Assembly (NCBI RefSeq): GCF_000717875.1
Contig: NZ_JOCT01000011.1
Location: forward strand, 62,001-126,000
Origin: Streptomyces sp. NRRL S-455
GTDB lineage: Bacteria > Actinomycetota > Actinomycetes > Streptomycetales > Streptomycetaceae
Direction: 5' to 3'
DNA: 64,000 nucleotides
The notes beneath the pieces are model-generated. The model made no database searches. It worked only from the letters and a program-made list of their open reading frames with translations, and was not told the DNA's origin. Shown in pieces: positions 52,264 to 61,389 of this stretch; the stretch's first letter is position 1, and each line of letters opens with the position of its first letter. A program made the position numbers and the translations under genes.

Positions 52264-52935
52264 ATGAGCGAGTCGCACGTCTGGGACGAGGTCGACGCCT
52301 ACTTCACCGCTCACCTCGCCCCGGACGACGAAGCCCTGGCGGCAGCCCTGCGCGACAGCGACGCCGCCGGGCTTCCGCACATCAACGTCGCGGGCAACCA
52401 GGGCAAGCTGCTGCAGCTCCTGGCACAGCTGCAGGGCGCCCGCCACATCCTCGAGATCGGCACGCTCGGCGGCTACAGCACCATCTGGCTGGGCCGCGCC
52501 CTCCCCGCCGACGGGCGGCTGGTCTCCCTGGAGTACGACCCCAGGCACGCGGAGGTCGCCGTCCGCAACATCGCCCGCGCCGGACTCGACAAGCTCGTCG
52601 AGGTACGGGTGGGCCCCGCCCTGGAGTCGCTGCCCCGGCTGGCCGACGAGAACCCGCCGCCCTTCGACCTGGTCTTCATCGACGCCGACAAGGTCAACAA
52701 CCCGCACTACGTGGAGTGGGCCCTCAAGCTCACCAGCACGGGCAGCCTGATCGTCCTCGACAACGTCGTCCGCGGCGGCCGGGTGACCGACGCGGAGAGC
52801 ACGGCCGAGGACGTGGTGGGCACCCGCGCCGCCATCGAACTGATCGGCAGGCACCCGAGGTTGAGCGGGACGGCGATCCAGACGGTCGGCATGAAGGGCT
52901 ATGACGGGTTCGCGGTGGCGCGGGTGCTGGCCTAA
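52264..52935 (+). CDS. O-methyltransferase (CCoAOMT-like)
   Basis: A 223-residue class I methyltransferase of the caffeoyl-CoA/catechol type. NVAGNQGKLLQLLAQLQGAR is the entry helix, HILEIGTLGGYSTIWLGRAL motif I, and FDLVFIDADKVNNPHYVEWA the metal-binding region, with VLDNVVRGGRV behind it. It methylates a vicinal hydroxyl in a small molecule with Mg2+. A catechol- or hydroxytropolone-like acceptor is possible but it is 37 kb from the trl genes. An IS element begins exactly at its stop codon. Confidence 0.88.
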   Translation: MSESHVWDEVDAYFTAHLAPDDEALAAALRDSDAAGLPHINVAGNQGKLLQLLAQLQGARHILEIGTLGGYSTIWLGRALPADGRLVSLEYDPRHAEVAVRNIARAGLDKLVEVRVGPALESLPRLADENPPPFDLVFIDADKVNNPHYVEWALKLTSTGSLIVLDNVVRGGRVTDAESTAEDVVGTRAAIELIGRHPRLSGTAIQTVGMKGYDGFAVARVLA

Positions 52936-53817
52936 GTGCTGTCCCGTAAATGATCTCCGAGTTGCCTCGGGCAGGGCTTGCCACGGTGCGGCTCGTTGGC
53001 CTATCCGGCGACGGCGAGGTTGTGCATGCGGGCGATGCCGAGCATAGCGTGGTGGACGCCCTCGCCCTTGAGGTGGCAGTCGCGGAGGATCTTCCACGTC
53101 TTCATGCGCGCGAAGACGTGCTCGACGCGGGCCCGGATCTGCTTGTGTGACTTGTTGTGGTCCTCTTTCCAGTCCGGGAGTGCGGTCTGGCCGCGCTCGC
53201 GGCGGTGCGGGATGACAAGTCCGGTGCCCGGGTAGCCACCGTCGGCGATGGTGAGGGTCTTGCCGACGGCGGCTTTGGCGCCGGATTCCCTCCCACGCCT
53301 TGCAGTCGTTGCGGTTGCCAGCGAGAGGCCGGCCCACCACGACGACCAGGCGGGTGTCGGCGTCGATGACAACCTGGTGGTTGGTGGAGTAGCGGTAGTT
53401 TTTCGACTGCGCGGCGATGGTGTGGTCGCGGGTCGGCACCAGGGTGCCGTCCACGATGAGCACAGTGTCCTTGGCGAACCGCTTTCGGGGCTGGAGAGCG
53501 AGCATGGGCCCGAGGTGATCGATGATCCGGTCAGCCGCCGACTTGGAGACCCGGAACAACGGGGCGAGCTGGCGCATCGTCAGATTCGTGCGCCAGTACG
53601 CCACGACCAGCAGTGCCCGGTCCTCCAGCGGAAGGCTCCACGGCCGACCCTTGCGGGCAGCGTCCGCACCCTCGCGCCGGAGCACAGTCACCAGCTTGCC
53701 GAAGCGGCGGGGGCTCAGCCCAGTGAACGGGCCTATCCAGGACGGCTCCGACGCCGTGATCACACCAGGCACTGCGAGATCATCTCACCCGTGACCAGCA
53801 GTTACGAGACAACCTTT
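52936..53817 (-). mobile_element. IS5-type insertion sequence
   Basis: An ~880-bp element flanked by TAA-type target bases. The left end reads GTGCTGTCCCGTAAATG and the right end, on the minus strand, AGGTTGTCTCGTAACTG, giving imperfect terminal inverted repeats. The whole interior is one transposase gene. It lies directly after the O-methyltransferase stop, and its right end supplies the stop codon of the AraC-type gene. A second copy of the right end lies at 55356-55385. Confidence 0.8.
53001..53772 (-). pseudogene. Frameshifted DDE transposase
   Basis: The first part (GTG 53772) encodes SWIGPFTGLSPRRFGKLVTV, YWRTNLTMRQLAPLFRVSKS and the first catalytic Asp in TVLIVDGTLVPTRDH, to NRNDCKAWE. 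The rest is in another frame: ESGAKAAVGKTLTIADGGYP (second Asp) and ARVEHVFARMKTWKILRD (Glu), ending at 53001. One extra G in GTGGGAGGGAATCC, near 53287, accounts for the break. Inactive unless corrected by ribosomal frameshifting. Confidence 0.85.
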
Positions 53818-53819
53818 AG
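53790..53819. repeat. IS right end, copy 1
   Basis: CGTGACCAGCAGTTACGAGA followed by CAACCTTTAG. It matches 27 of 30 bases at 55356-55385 in the same orientation. It is the right terminus of the IS at 52936-53817 and also contains the stop codon of the AraC-type gene. Confidence 0.75.
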
Positions 53820-54784
53820 CCCGCCTGCCGCACAGCGGCCCGGTAGCGCGACGGCGGGATCCCGTACCGCCCGGAGAATGCCTGCCGCAGCGCCTCCGCG
53901 CTGCCGAATCCGCAGCGGGCCGCCACGGCCGCCATCGGCAACGCGGTTGAGGCGAGCAGCTGCGCCGCAGCCTCCGTCCGGGCAAGCCGGACGTACCGAC
54001 CCGGCGCCTGCCCCAGATGGTCCGCGAACAGCCGGGCGAGATGACGCGGCGTCACCCTTGCCCGTGCGGCCAGCGCCTTCGTGCTCAGATCGGCGTTCGG
54101 GTGCGCAGCGATGTGCTCGACGAGGCCCCTGACCAGTTCGTCACGCGGCGCCGGAGATGCCGTGAACAGGCTCATCTGCGCCTGGTTGCCCGGCCGTTGC
54201 AGATAGACGACCAGGTCCCGGGCCACTTGGCGCGCCAGTTCGGGACCATGGTCCTCCTCGATGAACGCGAGCGTGAGGTCCAGGGCGCTGGTGACCCCCG
54301 CCGCCGTGTAGACGTTCCCGTCGCGGATGTAGATCGGCGCGGAGTCAATGGTGACCTCCGGGTGCTGGTCGGCAAGCCGGCGTGCGTATCGCCAGTGCGT
54401 GGTCGCCCGCCGCCCGTCGAGCAGCCCGGCGGCGGCCAGGACCCCCGCCCCCGTGCACACCGACGCCACCCGGCGGCTCTCCTTCGCGAGCCGCCGGACG
54501 TGCCCCACGAGCCGCGGATCGGCCGCCGCCCGCTCGAAACCCACCCCGCCCGACACGATCAGGGTGTCCAGCGGGCCGACGAGCCGTTCAAGCGGTTGAT
54601 CGCTCCCCAGCGTGAGCCCTGTGCCGCAGACGAGCGGACCGCCTCCCGGCCCGACCACACGCACCCGGTACGGCACGGCCGGCACGCCGATCCCATTGGC
54701 CATGGCCAGGGGCGTGGTGACACACGCGATATCCAGCAGTTCGGCCGCCTCGTACCCGACCACCACCATCAGCCGCTCCGCCAT
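53816..54784 (-). CDS. AraC-family regulator with DJ-1/PfpI-like domain
   Basis: A 322-residue regulator of the GlxA/FtrA type. The N-terminal glutamine amidotransferase-like domain has LMVVVGYEAAELLDIACVTT, DTLIVSGGVGFERAAADPRL and the Cys elbow SVCTGAGVLAAAGLLDGRRA. The C-terminal AraC HTH has STKALAARARVTPRHLARLF and AARCGFGSAEALRQAFSGRY. The gene's stop lies in the IS end, so its terminal residues may be altered by the insertion. Divergent from a small membrane protein gene that it may control. Confidence 0.9.
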   Translation of the reverse strand: MAERLMVVVGYEAAELLDIACVTTPLAMANGIGVPAVPYRVRVVGPGGGPLVCGTGLTLGSDQPLERLVGPLDTLIVSGGVGFERAAADPRLVGHVRRLAKESRRVASVCTGAGVLAAAGLLDGRRATTHWRYARRLADQHPEVTIDSAPIYIRDGNVYTAAGVTSALDLTLAFIEEDHGPELARQVARDLVVYLQRPGNQAQMSLFTASPAPRDELVRGLVEHIAAHPNADLSTKALAARARVTPRHLARLFADHLGQAPGRYVRLARTEAAAQLLASTALPMAAVAARCGFGSAEALRQAFSGRYGIPPSRYRAAVRQAG

Positions 54785-54911
54785 GCGGCGACCCTATGCC
54801 GGAAGGACGAGTACCCCAAGGGATCGGACATCGTTCCGGCAGCCCGTACCCCGGCGGTCCGTACCGGCCGGACCGTGGGGGCACAGCCGCACGCATCGTG
54901 AGAGGACCCCG

Positions 54912-55346
54912 ATGACCGACTCCGTACGCGACGACGCCGCGGGCACCCGGCCGCGGCGACTGCCGCACCGCTGGCCCACGCTCGCCGCAGTCGCCCTGGT
55001 GGTCGTGACCTTCGTGGACGGTGTGCCGCCCGTGGGTCTGCTCGCCGGTCTCCTCGCCGTCATGCCTGTGTGCTACCTACTCTTCGGCGCGTTCCGCGGC
55101 GAACTGCGCGGCTCCCGCGTCCTGGCCGTTCAGCTCGCGGGCCTCGCTGGCTTCACGGCCATGGCCGCGCTCGCCCTAGCCGTCGACGAGAAGCTGGGCC
55201 TGCGCATGGTCGCCGTGGGCTGGCTGGCCCACGGGATCTGGGACATCCTCCACCACCGGTCAGGCAGGGTCGTCCCGAGGGCCTGGTCGGAGTGGTGCGC
55301 GGTCGTCGACGTGGGCGGCGCGCTCGCGATCCTGACCCTCGCCTAA
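54912..55346 (+). CDS. Small four-helix membrane protein
   Basis: A 144-residue protein with about four hydrophobic segments: TLAAVALVVVTFVDGVPPVG, LLAVMPVCYLLFGAF, LAVQLAGLAGFTAMAALALA and MVAVGWLAHGIWDILHHRSG. The Trp-Asp-His-His stretch near residue 118 is a possible metal or active site. Family not recognised. With the AraC gene it forms a divergent pair enclosed between two IS ends in direct orientation. Confidence 0.75.
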   Translation: MTDSVRDDAAGTRPRRLPHRWPTLAAVALVVVTFVDGVPPVGLLAGLLAVMPVCYLLFGAFRGELRGSRVLAVQLAGLAGFTAMAALALAVDEKLGLRMVAVGWLAHGIWDILHHRSGRVVPRAWSEWCAVVDVGGALAILTLA

Positions 55347-55355
55347 GGGGTGTTC

Positions 55356-55385
55356 CGTGACCAGCAGTTACGGGACAGCCCTTAG
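55356..55385. repeat. Solitary IS right end, copy 2
   Basis: CGTGACCAGCAGTTACGGGA followed by CAGCCCTTAG. Same orientation as copy 1. No transposase is attached; the adjacent sequence is a biotin carboxylase fragment. It may be the leftover of an IS deletion or recombination. Confidence 0.7.
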
Positions 55386-55590
55386 GGGCTTTCGTTTGGA
55401 TCAGCGGGTGGAGTCCGGCCAGGTAGATGGTCGCGTCGAGCACCACGACCTGGTCGGCCATGCGGGCGTGCAGCGCGTCCGCCTCGTCGCGGGAGCGCAG
55501 CGCCACCGTCGGCAGGTCCAGCTCGCGGGCTGCGCGGATCACCCGTACCGCGATCATTGAATGCGGTACGAATAAATCGTTAATTGACAC
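55386..55590 (-). pseudogene. Biotin carboxylase N-terminal fragment
   Basis: The minus strand reads MIAVRVIRAARELDLPTVAL, RSRDEADALHARMADQVVVL and DATIYLAGLHPLIQTK. The first 45 residues match the start of biotin carboxylase/acyl-CoA carboxylase subunits (IAVRVIRACRELG..TVAVYS..D.DALHVRLAD). Preceding residues that should carry ANRGE are altered, and the fragment is cut by the IS end. It is a dead remnant. Confidence 0.7.
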
Positions 55591-56051
55591 CTCCGGGGCA
55601 GATGCAAGTCAAACGGCGGGCATGCCCCAGGTGATCCCATTCCCGGCCAGGGCGACGATCCACGCGCGGAGACCCTTGTGTTCGGCAATGGCGCAAATTC
55701 GGCTTCAGCACGGCTTCACATCCCGACATGCTCTGGGTGCCCAAGCGCCAGCGCCGATCACCGGTCGAGCAGGCGTCGGCCATGGCGGTATGGGAGGAGT
55801 CTGCGCGGGCTGAGGCTACTGAATGCAGCAAAAACACGGGTGTCGCGCCGGGGTGGGCCGCACCGAACGTTCGGCGCTTGCGGCCACACCCTTTCCCCCG
55901 GTACTCCGCCGGAGCCGGTTATCAGGTCCCGGCCACGGTCGGGAGACCGCAAAAGGTAGCGCTCATTCGAGCGAACACCGACATTTTCGGCCGGGAAGCA
56001 CTGCGCACAGTTGCGAGATCGACATTCAACGCCCAATTTCAGGAGCAGGTC
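55591..56051. other. Intergenic region before RTX genes
   Basis: No reading frame with credible codon use or homology was seen. A ribosome site (AGGAGCAGG) closes it in front of the RTX-like gene. The region may hold that gene's promoter. Confidence 0.4.
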
Positions 56052-56825
56052 ATGAAGAGAACGCACCATCGCACCGGGGCACTTCTGGCCACGGTGTGCG
56101 GTTTCACTCTGTGCCTCCCTGGCGTGGCCCACGCGGCCAACGCACCGACGCCACATCTTTTCGCCACGACGCTGGTGAACAAGACCGGCACCACGATCAC
56201 GGTCACCGCCGGAGTCGGCCGGGGCAACACGATCAGCGTCTGGCAGTCGGGCAGCAACATCAGAATCAGAGACACAGGAGACACGGTCGCACCGTCCGGC
56301 GACTGCACCGCCATCAGCACGACCGAAGTCGCCTGCAGGGCCGCCGACACGACCGAACTCGTGGTCAACGCCGGCGACCAGGACGACACCGTCACCTCCT
56401 CGCTGGCGGCCCTCGGCGTCACCCTCATCGGCGGTGCCGGCAACGACAACCTCTACGGCGGATCCGCCAACGACACCCTCGAAGGCGACGAGGGATCCGA
56501 CTTCCTTTCCGGCGGCGCAGGAAACGACACCCTGACCGGTGGAGCCGAGGCGGACAGGATCTTCGGCGGCTCCGGCAACGACTCCATCGAGGGACGCGGC
56601 GGCTCGGACATCGTGGACGGCGGTGCCGACAACGACGTGATCTACGGCGGCAGCGGCAACGAGCGCATCGTCGCCGGCGCCGGCAACGACTACGCCGAGG
56701 GCGGCAACGGCCGGGACACCATCGACACCGTGGACAACGTCAGCGGCAACGACTACGTCGAAGGCGGCGCTGACGTGGACGACTGCCGCGCCGACTTGGG
56801 CGACAACGTCAGCGGATGCCCCTGA
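56052..56825 (+). CDS. Secreted RTX-like calcium-binding repeat protein
   Basis: A 257-residue exported protein. A Sec signal peptide (ALLATVCGFTLCLPGVAHAA) precedes a ~90-residue beta-rich domain with two cysteines, then about seven nonapeptide repeats of the GGxGND type: [61 protein letters not shown]. Such repeats form Ca2+-binding beta-rolls. It lacks a type I secretion signal, as expected in a Gram-positive. It ends DDCRADLGDNVSGCP. It is followed by a paralog at 56890. Confidence 0.85.
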   Translation: MKRTHHRTGALLATVCGFTLCLPGVAHAANAPTPHLFATTLVNKTGTTITVTAGVGRGNTISVWQSGSNIRIRDTGDTVAPSGDCTAISTTEVACRAADTTELVVNAGDQDDTVTSSLAALGVTLIGGAGNDNLYGGSANDTLEGDEGSDFLSGGAGNDTLTGGAEADRIFGGSGNDSIEGRGGSDIVDGGADNDVIYGGSGNERIVAGAGNDYAEGGNGRDTIDTVDNVSGNDYVEGGADVDDCRADLGDNVSGCP

Positions 56826-56889
56826 CCAGCGTGAGTGAGCAGCACGCCAGTACCCGTACACGGCGAGACAACACGAAAGGCGGGCACCG

Positions 56890-57666
56890 ATGAGAACACG
56901 AGGTATCTGCACCACGGTGGTGGCGCTCGGCGCACTCACCTGCGCTCCGCTGACCGCCGCTTCCGCCGCGCCCGGTGCGGCCCCCGGCGGAAGCCTGGCG
57001 GACACCACGGTCGTGCAGGAGGTGGGCGACACCCTTGGCGTCACGGCCGCCCAGGGTGTGGCGAATGACATCACCATCCGGCGTCAGGGCAACGTTGTCG
57101 TGGTGACGGACGCGGGGGACACCGTGTCCGCCGTTGCCCCGTGTCAGTCGACGGGGACGCACACGGCGGAGTGTCCGCTGCCCGTCACGTCGATACGGGT
57201 CAACGCCAACGACTCCGATGACAGCGTCAGCATCTCCCCGAACCTGGAAGCCGCCGGAACGGTGATCGGCGGTGCGGGTGACGACCGCCTCAACGGCGGT
57301 CCCCGGGCGGACCGGCTCGTCGGCGACGACCCGGATGCCACTGGCCTGCGGGCGACGCCGGGCAACGACACCATCAACGGCGGCCCCGGCAACGACACGA
57401 TCTCCGGGCTGGCCGGCAACGACACCATCTACGGCAATGCCGGCAACGACACTCTCAACGGCGACGACGGCAACGACACACTCGAGGGTGCCCAGGGCAA
57501 CGACACCCTTACCGGAGGCCGCGGCAACGACACGCACATCGGCGGCGAGGGCAGCGACACCCTCAACGCCGTGGACAACGTGATCGCCAACGACGGCCTC
57601 GACGGCGGCCTCGGTTTCGACACCTGCAACCGCGACACCGGCGACACGGCCGTCAACTGCCCCTGA
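56890..57666 (+). CDS. Secreted RTX-like repeat protein (paralog)
   Basis: A 258-residue protein of the same design as its neighbour: signal peptide ([20 protein letters not shown]), a domain with two cysteines ([16 protein letters not shown]), then [48 protein letters not shown] and [17 protein letters not shown], ending [19 protein letters not shown] 56890 follows the first gene by 64 bp. The pair probably arose by duplication. Role unknown, perhaps in the cell surface or spore envelope. Confidence 0.85.
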   Translation: MRTRGICTTVVALGALTCAPLTAASAAPGAAPGGSLADTTVVQEVGDTLGVTAAQGVANDITIRRQGNVVVVTDAGDTVSAVAPCQSTGTHTAECPLPVTSIRVNANDSDDSVSISPNLEAAGTVIGGAGDDRLNGGPRADRLVGDDPDATGLRATPGNDTINGGPGNDTISGLAGNDTIYGNAGNDTLNGDDGNDTLEGAQGNDTLTGGRGNDTHIGGEGSDTLNAVDNVIANDGLDGGLGFDTCNRDTGDTAVNCP

Positions 57667-57774
57667 TCAACCACTCGTTTCCTCAGTACTGGCTGCCCAT
57701 TCGGGTGGAGGCGTCGCCGGACAGCCGTAGCGGCTGTCCGGCGGCAGGATGACAGCCGGTGATGAACGACTGCT

Positions 57775-58190
57775 ATGCAGTTTCGTTTGGCTCAGTCGGT
57801 CGTTGGTCCGGGTGTCCCGTTGACAGATGCGCAGTGGGCGCGGATCGAGCCGTTGCTCCCGGACCGGACTGCGAAGCGGGGTGGTCGCTGGCGGGATCAT
57901 CGTGAGGTGATCGACGCGATCGCCTTCAAGTTCCAGACCGGAACGCAGTGGGTCCACCTGCCGGAGAAGTACGGCAACTGGCGGGGCGTCTACAACCGGC
58001 TGCGGATGTGGGCCGTCGATGGCACCTGGGAGCGGGTGTTCACCGCGCTGATGGCACAGGCCGACGCTGATGAGGACCTGGCCTGGGCCGTGTCCGTTGA
58101 CTCCACGATTGTGCGAGCTCACCAGCACGCGGCCGGGACCCGCAATTTCCTTCTGGGCCAACGCGCCAGGCGCTCCCTTCTTCTGCTGAC
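57775..58190 (+). pseudogene. Truncated IS5-type transposase (DUF4096)
   Basis: The frame encodes VPLTDAQWARIEPLLPDRTA, IDAIAFKFQTGTQWVHLPEK, YGNWRGVYNRLRMWAVDGTW and SVDSTIVRAHQHAAG with the first catalytic Asp, the ORFA half of an IS5/IS427-type transposase. Homology then stops; the following ~50 bases read in reverse resemble the next motif (KKGAPGALA), as if a short piece were inverted. The catalytic second half is missing. It abuts the 3' end of the FAD oxidase gene. Confidence 0.8.
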
Positions 58191-58202
58191 GGGCTTCAGC
58201 GG

Positions 58203-59693
58203 TTACGCCCTGGTGAGTCCCTGCGGGAAGTCGAACACCTCGTCAGGGTCGTAGTCGTGGGCAACGGAACGCAGGCGTTCCAGATTCGGGCCGTAGTAGG
58301 CCCGCGCCCAGTCCGGCAGGGCCGGGTCGATGTAGTTGACATAACCGCCCCCGATGCCCAGGGAGGCCAGTCCTGCCACGATGTCGCGGACACTGCGCGT
58401 CACTTCGGCCTCGGATGCCGCCGTGGCGCTTGCGTAGATCTGCGCGGTGGCGAACGCCTTGCGGTGCGGAAACGCGGTCTGTTCGATGCCCACGTCCTGT
58501 ACCGCGCCACCGAGCGGGTCGAGGATGATCGATACCCCTGGGCGGCCGACGAGCAGGCTCGCCAGGGCGTCCGGGGAGGAGACATGGTCGCTCAGGACTC
58601 GTGACGAGGCGACGAACGACTCCCGCTCGGGTCTCCCCGAGAAGAAGCGCATGGCACTGAAGTACTCCCGGTCCTGGACCGTCCGACGGCTGGGCAGGAC
58701 GCCGGAGCGGGAGATGAGGTCGTCCAGCAGGGGGTGGCAGGAGCTGCTGGGCCCGACGAAGCAGCCGGCCACCCGGCAACTCGGCACGTCTCCACCCGAT
58801 ATGTTGCAGTTTGCCCACAGCTCGCGAGGAGCGGCTGAGATCCATGGTTGCCACGCGCTCAGCACCTCGGGCACCTTCCCCGGCGGGAAGCCGACCACGA
58901 ACACCGTCAGTGCCGGAGCCGGATCGGTGGCGAACGTGAGCTGCGTGACGATCCCGAAGTTGCCACCGCCTCCGCCGCGCAAGGCCCAGAAAAGGTCCGG
59001 GGTCCGCGCGGCGGAAGCCGTAAGGGTTCTTCCGTCGGCGGTGACCATCTCAGCGGCCACGAGGTGATCACAGGTGAGCCCGAACCTGCGCTGCAGCACA
59101 CCGATTCCACCGCCCAGGGTCACTCCCGCGATGCCGACGGTGAAGCAGGATCCCGCGGGCAGGCAGCGGTTCGCCTGAGCGACACGGCTGTAGACCTCCC
59201 GCAACGGCGCACCCGCGCCTATGGTCGCGGCGCCGTCCGCCTGGACCTCCACGGCCGACATGCGCCGCAGATCAAGGGCGAGACCACCGTGCGGCGCCGA
59301 GTAACCGACATAGGAGTGGCCACCGCTGCGAGCGGCCAGGGGAACGCGGTTCGCGGCTGCCCGCACCGCCTCGCTGACGTCGGAGGTCGACTCGCACTGC
59401 GCCACCGCGACGGGTATGTGGTCGTCGTTGAGCGGGTTGAACAATTTACGGGCGTCCTCGAACCCTGGATCTCCCGGACGCAGCAGTGCTCCACGCATCC
59501 GCTGCCGCAGGCGGTCCCAGTCCACCTTGGTCCCGCGATGACCAGTGGCCCGCGATGGTGCGGTGGCGCTGGAGGCGGACTGCGCTGTCCTGCCTCCAGT
59601 ACCGACGGTGGGCGCATGGAACAACCGGTTCCGCGCCATGCTCACCATCTCCTCCGACGCACTGAAATAAAAGCGGTTGGGGGCCTGATTCAT
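58203..59693 (-). CDS. Berberine-bridge-type FAD oxidase
   Basis: A 496-residue FAD_binding_4/BBE oxidase. His in AARSGGHSYVGYSAPHGG and Cys in CLPAGSCFTVGIAGVTLGGG could both bind FAD covalently. The substrate domain and C-terminal BBE motif (YVNYIDPALPDWARAYYGPN; DEVFDFPQGL) are complete. The ~55-residue N-terminus before the FAD domain is Ser/Thr/Arg-rich without a clear signal peptide; ATG 59648 or others may be the true start. Such enzymes oxidise sugars or secondary metabolites. It sits among IS debris and may be foreign. Confidence 0.85.
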   Translation of the reverse strand: MNQAPNRFYFSASEEMVSMARNRLFHAPTVGTGGRTAQSASSATAPSRATGHRGTKVDWDRLRQRMRGALLRPGDPGFEDARKLFNPLNDDHIPVAVAQCESTSDVSEAVRAAANRVPLAARSGGHSYVGYSAPHGGLALDLRRMSAVEVQADGAATIGAGAPLREVYSRVAQANRCLPAGSCFTVGIAGVTLGGGIGVLQRRFGLTCDHLVAAEMVTADGRTLTASAARTPDLFWALRGGGGGNFGIVTQLTFATDPAPALTVFVVGFPPGKVPEVLSAWQPWISAAPRELWANCNISGGDVPSCRVAGCFVGPSSSCHPLLDDLISRSGVLPSRRTVQDREYFSAMRFFSGRPERESFVASSRVLSDHVSSPDALASLLVGRPGVSIILDPLGGAVQDVGIEQTAFPHRKAFATAQIYASATAASEAEVTRSVRDIVAGLASLGIGGGYVNYIDPALPDWARAYYGPNLERLRSVAHDYDPDEVFDFPQGLTRA

Positions 59694-60047
59694 GGCGATA
59701 TGATCACGCTAACACGAGGTGAATGCTCGCTCCAGTTGAGGGCGACGGGAAGTTGTGCTTGAGCGTTCGAAACGTGAGCAGCCGACCGCCTCGACAGGAC
59801 TGGCTGATTGAATTGCCAACCGGTACGCAGCGGTGGCGTTCACTGCCCTGGCGGCACACAATGGATGTAGCACTCTCGCTCGGGCCCGCCCGGTGGGCCG
59901 GTTCCGTTTATCACGACAGCCGAGGTGACCCCGCAAGGTTTCCTCAGAGCCGACGAAGCCGGTCGCGGATAAGCCACGAGGCAATTCCAAGGCGCCGGAG
60001 TCTTGTGCGCATTGACAAACCCAGTCAATTGAGACCGGAACAAGACC
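59694..60047. other. Divergent intergenic region
   Basis: A moderately AT-rich 354-bp gap between the oxidase and nuclease-like genes. It probably holds both promoters. I see no terminator, RNA element or small gene with good support. Confidence 0.4.
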
Positions 60048-60914
60048 ATGATCGATCTCGGCTTCGTGGGCCCCAGTCGGCCCGCTAAAGATTACAGATT
60101 CCTGAGTGTTACCGACGGCGACACTCCAAACATCGCAATGGCGATTCGCATGGTGTCCATCGACACCCCGGAAAGCGAATTCGGCGGCTCCCCGGCCACG
60201 GCCCAGGCCGCTCTGGACCGCACCAGGGCGCGGCTGTTGGACGGCACCTATGACGCGCTGCCGGAAGACCTGCGTGACCATCTCGTCTCCCGGATCACAC
60301 CGGACGCGGCGCAGCGACATCAGGCCGCGGGCAAGGCGGCGGCCGAGGCGCACAAGGACATGGTGTCCACTCGCCTGACCCGCCCCGACGGCTCCCAGCG
60401 GAAGCTGGCCGTGATCGCCACTGGTGAGCTCGTTGAGGGCAATGGACGTCTGCTCGCCTACACCGCGCCCTGGTTCAGTGGCGGTTCGTCCGATCCGCTA
60501 CCTCCGCGCGACGACCCGCGCCGGCGCACGTTCAACCTGGACATGGTCGCTCTCGGCTGGGCGGCAACCTTCCTCATCTACCCCTCCATCCCGCCCACCG
60601 CCGACCTGAACCTGCTGCTGGACGAGGCGGACGCGGCATGGACCCAGCAACTCGGTGTCTGGGCCCAGTTCGGACATGACCTGCTGCTGGGATACGAATA
60701 CCGGGCCTGCATCAAACTCGGTGCTCGAGAGGTGAACGATCCGGCCAAGGCAATCGAGCAGGCCTACCAACGGGTGTGCGTGGACCTGCGGACCCTGACC
60801 GAGGTGGGCCTGTACGGCTACCACCAAGTGCCGCCCCAGCACCGGCTGTGGATCTGGGAGGACGACCTCGAGCAGGCGCGCAGGGACCTGTCGATCACGC
60901 CCGGAACGGGCTGA
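60048..60914 (+). CDS. Staphylococcal nuclease-like (SNase) protein
   Basis: A 288-residue protein whose N-terminus has VTDGDTPNIAMAIRMVSIDT followed by PES, matching the V-DGDT...R..GIDTPE core of thermonuclease folds. Two long insertions follow, and EGNGRLLAYTAP may correspond to the later catalytic strand (YGRLLAY). The C-terminal ~120 residues (LLLDEADAAWTQQLGVWAQF; WIWEDDLEQARRDL) are not recognised. No signal peptide. It may be a DNA or RNA hydrolase; catalytic Arg/Glu placement cannot be confirmed by eye. Confidence 0.65.
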   Translation: MIDLGFVGPSRPAKDYRFLSVTDGDTPNIAMAIRMVSIDTPESEFGGSPATAQAALDRTRARLLDGTYDALPEDLRDHLVSRITPDAAQRHQAAGKAAAEAHKDMVSTRLTRPDGSQRKLAVIATGELVEGNGRLLAYTAPWFSGGSSDPLPPRDDPRRRTFNLDMVALGWAATFLIYPSIPPTADLNLLLDEADAAWTQQLGVWAQFGHDLLLGYEYRACIKLGAREVNDPAKAIEQAYQRVCVDLRTLTEVGLYGYHQVPPQHRLWIWEDDLEQARRDLSITPGTG

Positions 60915-60979
60915 CCCCGCGCTGGGCTTCGACCACCGACTGACGTGGCCGTCGGCGTCCCGGGTCTGTGTGACCACGT

Positions 60980-61386
60980 CTAGGGCAAGCCCTGGCCGTA
61001 CCGCGCAGGGTCGAAGCTTGGGTCGTCGTCGAGTGTGACGATCCGGTCGGCCGCGTCGAGGCCCGAGCGCTCGTGGGTGACCAGGAGTGTGGTGCGGCCG
61101 CGGGTGGCGTCGAGGATGTCGGCGAGTACGGCGGCGGCGGTGTCCGGGTCGAGGCCCTCGGTGGGTTCGTCCAGGACGAGGACGGGCGGGTCGGCGAGGA
61201 GCGCGCGGGCCGGCAGCAGGCGCCTGCGCTGCCCGCCCGACATGGTGGTGCCGTCCGAGCCGAGCAGGGTGTCCCAGCGGTCGGGCAGCGACTCGATCCA
61301 GTCCAGCAGCCGTGCCCTGCGGGCCGCCTCGCGCAGCTCGGCATCGGTGGCGGCGGGGCGGGCCAGCAGCAGGTTCGCGCGGCGCG
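60980..61386 (-). pseudogene. cydCD-type ABC ATPase 3' fragment
   Basis: The minus strand encodes [40 protein letters not shown], the signature [20 protein letters not shown] and Walker [16 protein letters not shown], to a normal C-terminus. This matches the end of CydC-type thiol exporter ATPases. The Walker A domain and all membrane helices are missing. Homology stops near 61386, where a LysR fragment begins on the other strand. Confidence 0.8.
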
Positions 61387-61389
61387 TCG

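Noticed and set aside
57429..57674. Minus-strand repeat protein with [13 protein letters not shown] units
   Set aside because: It is the antisense of the GGxGND repeats; the plus-strand gene has a signal peptide and ribosome site.
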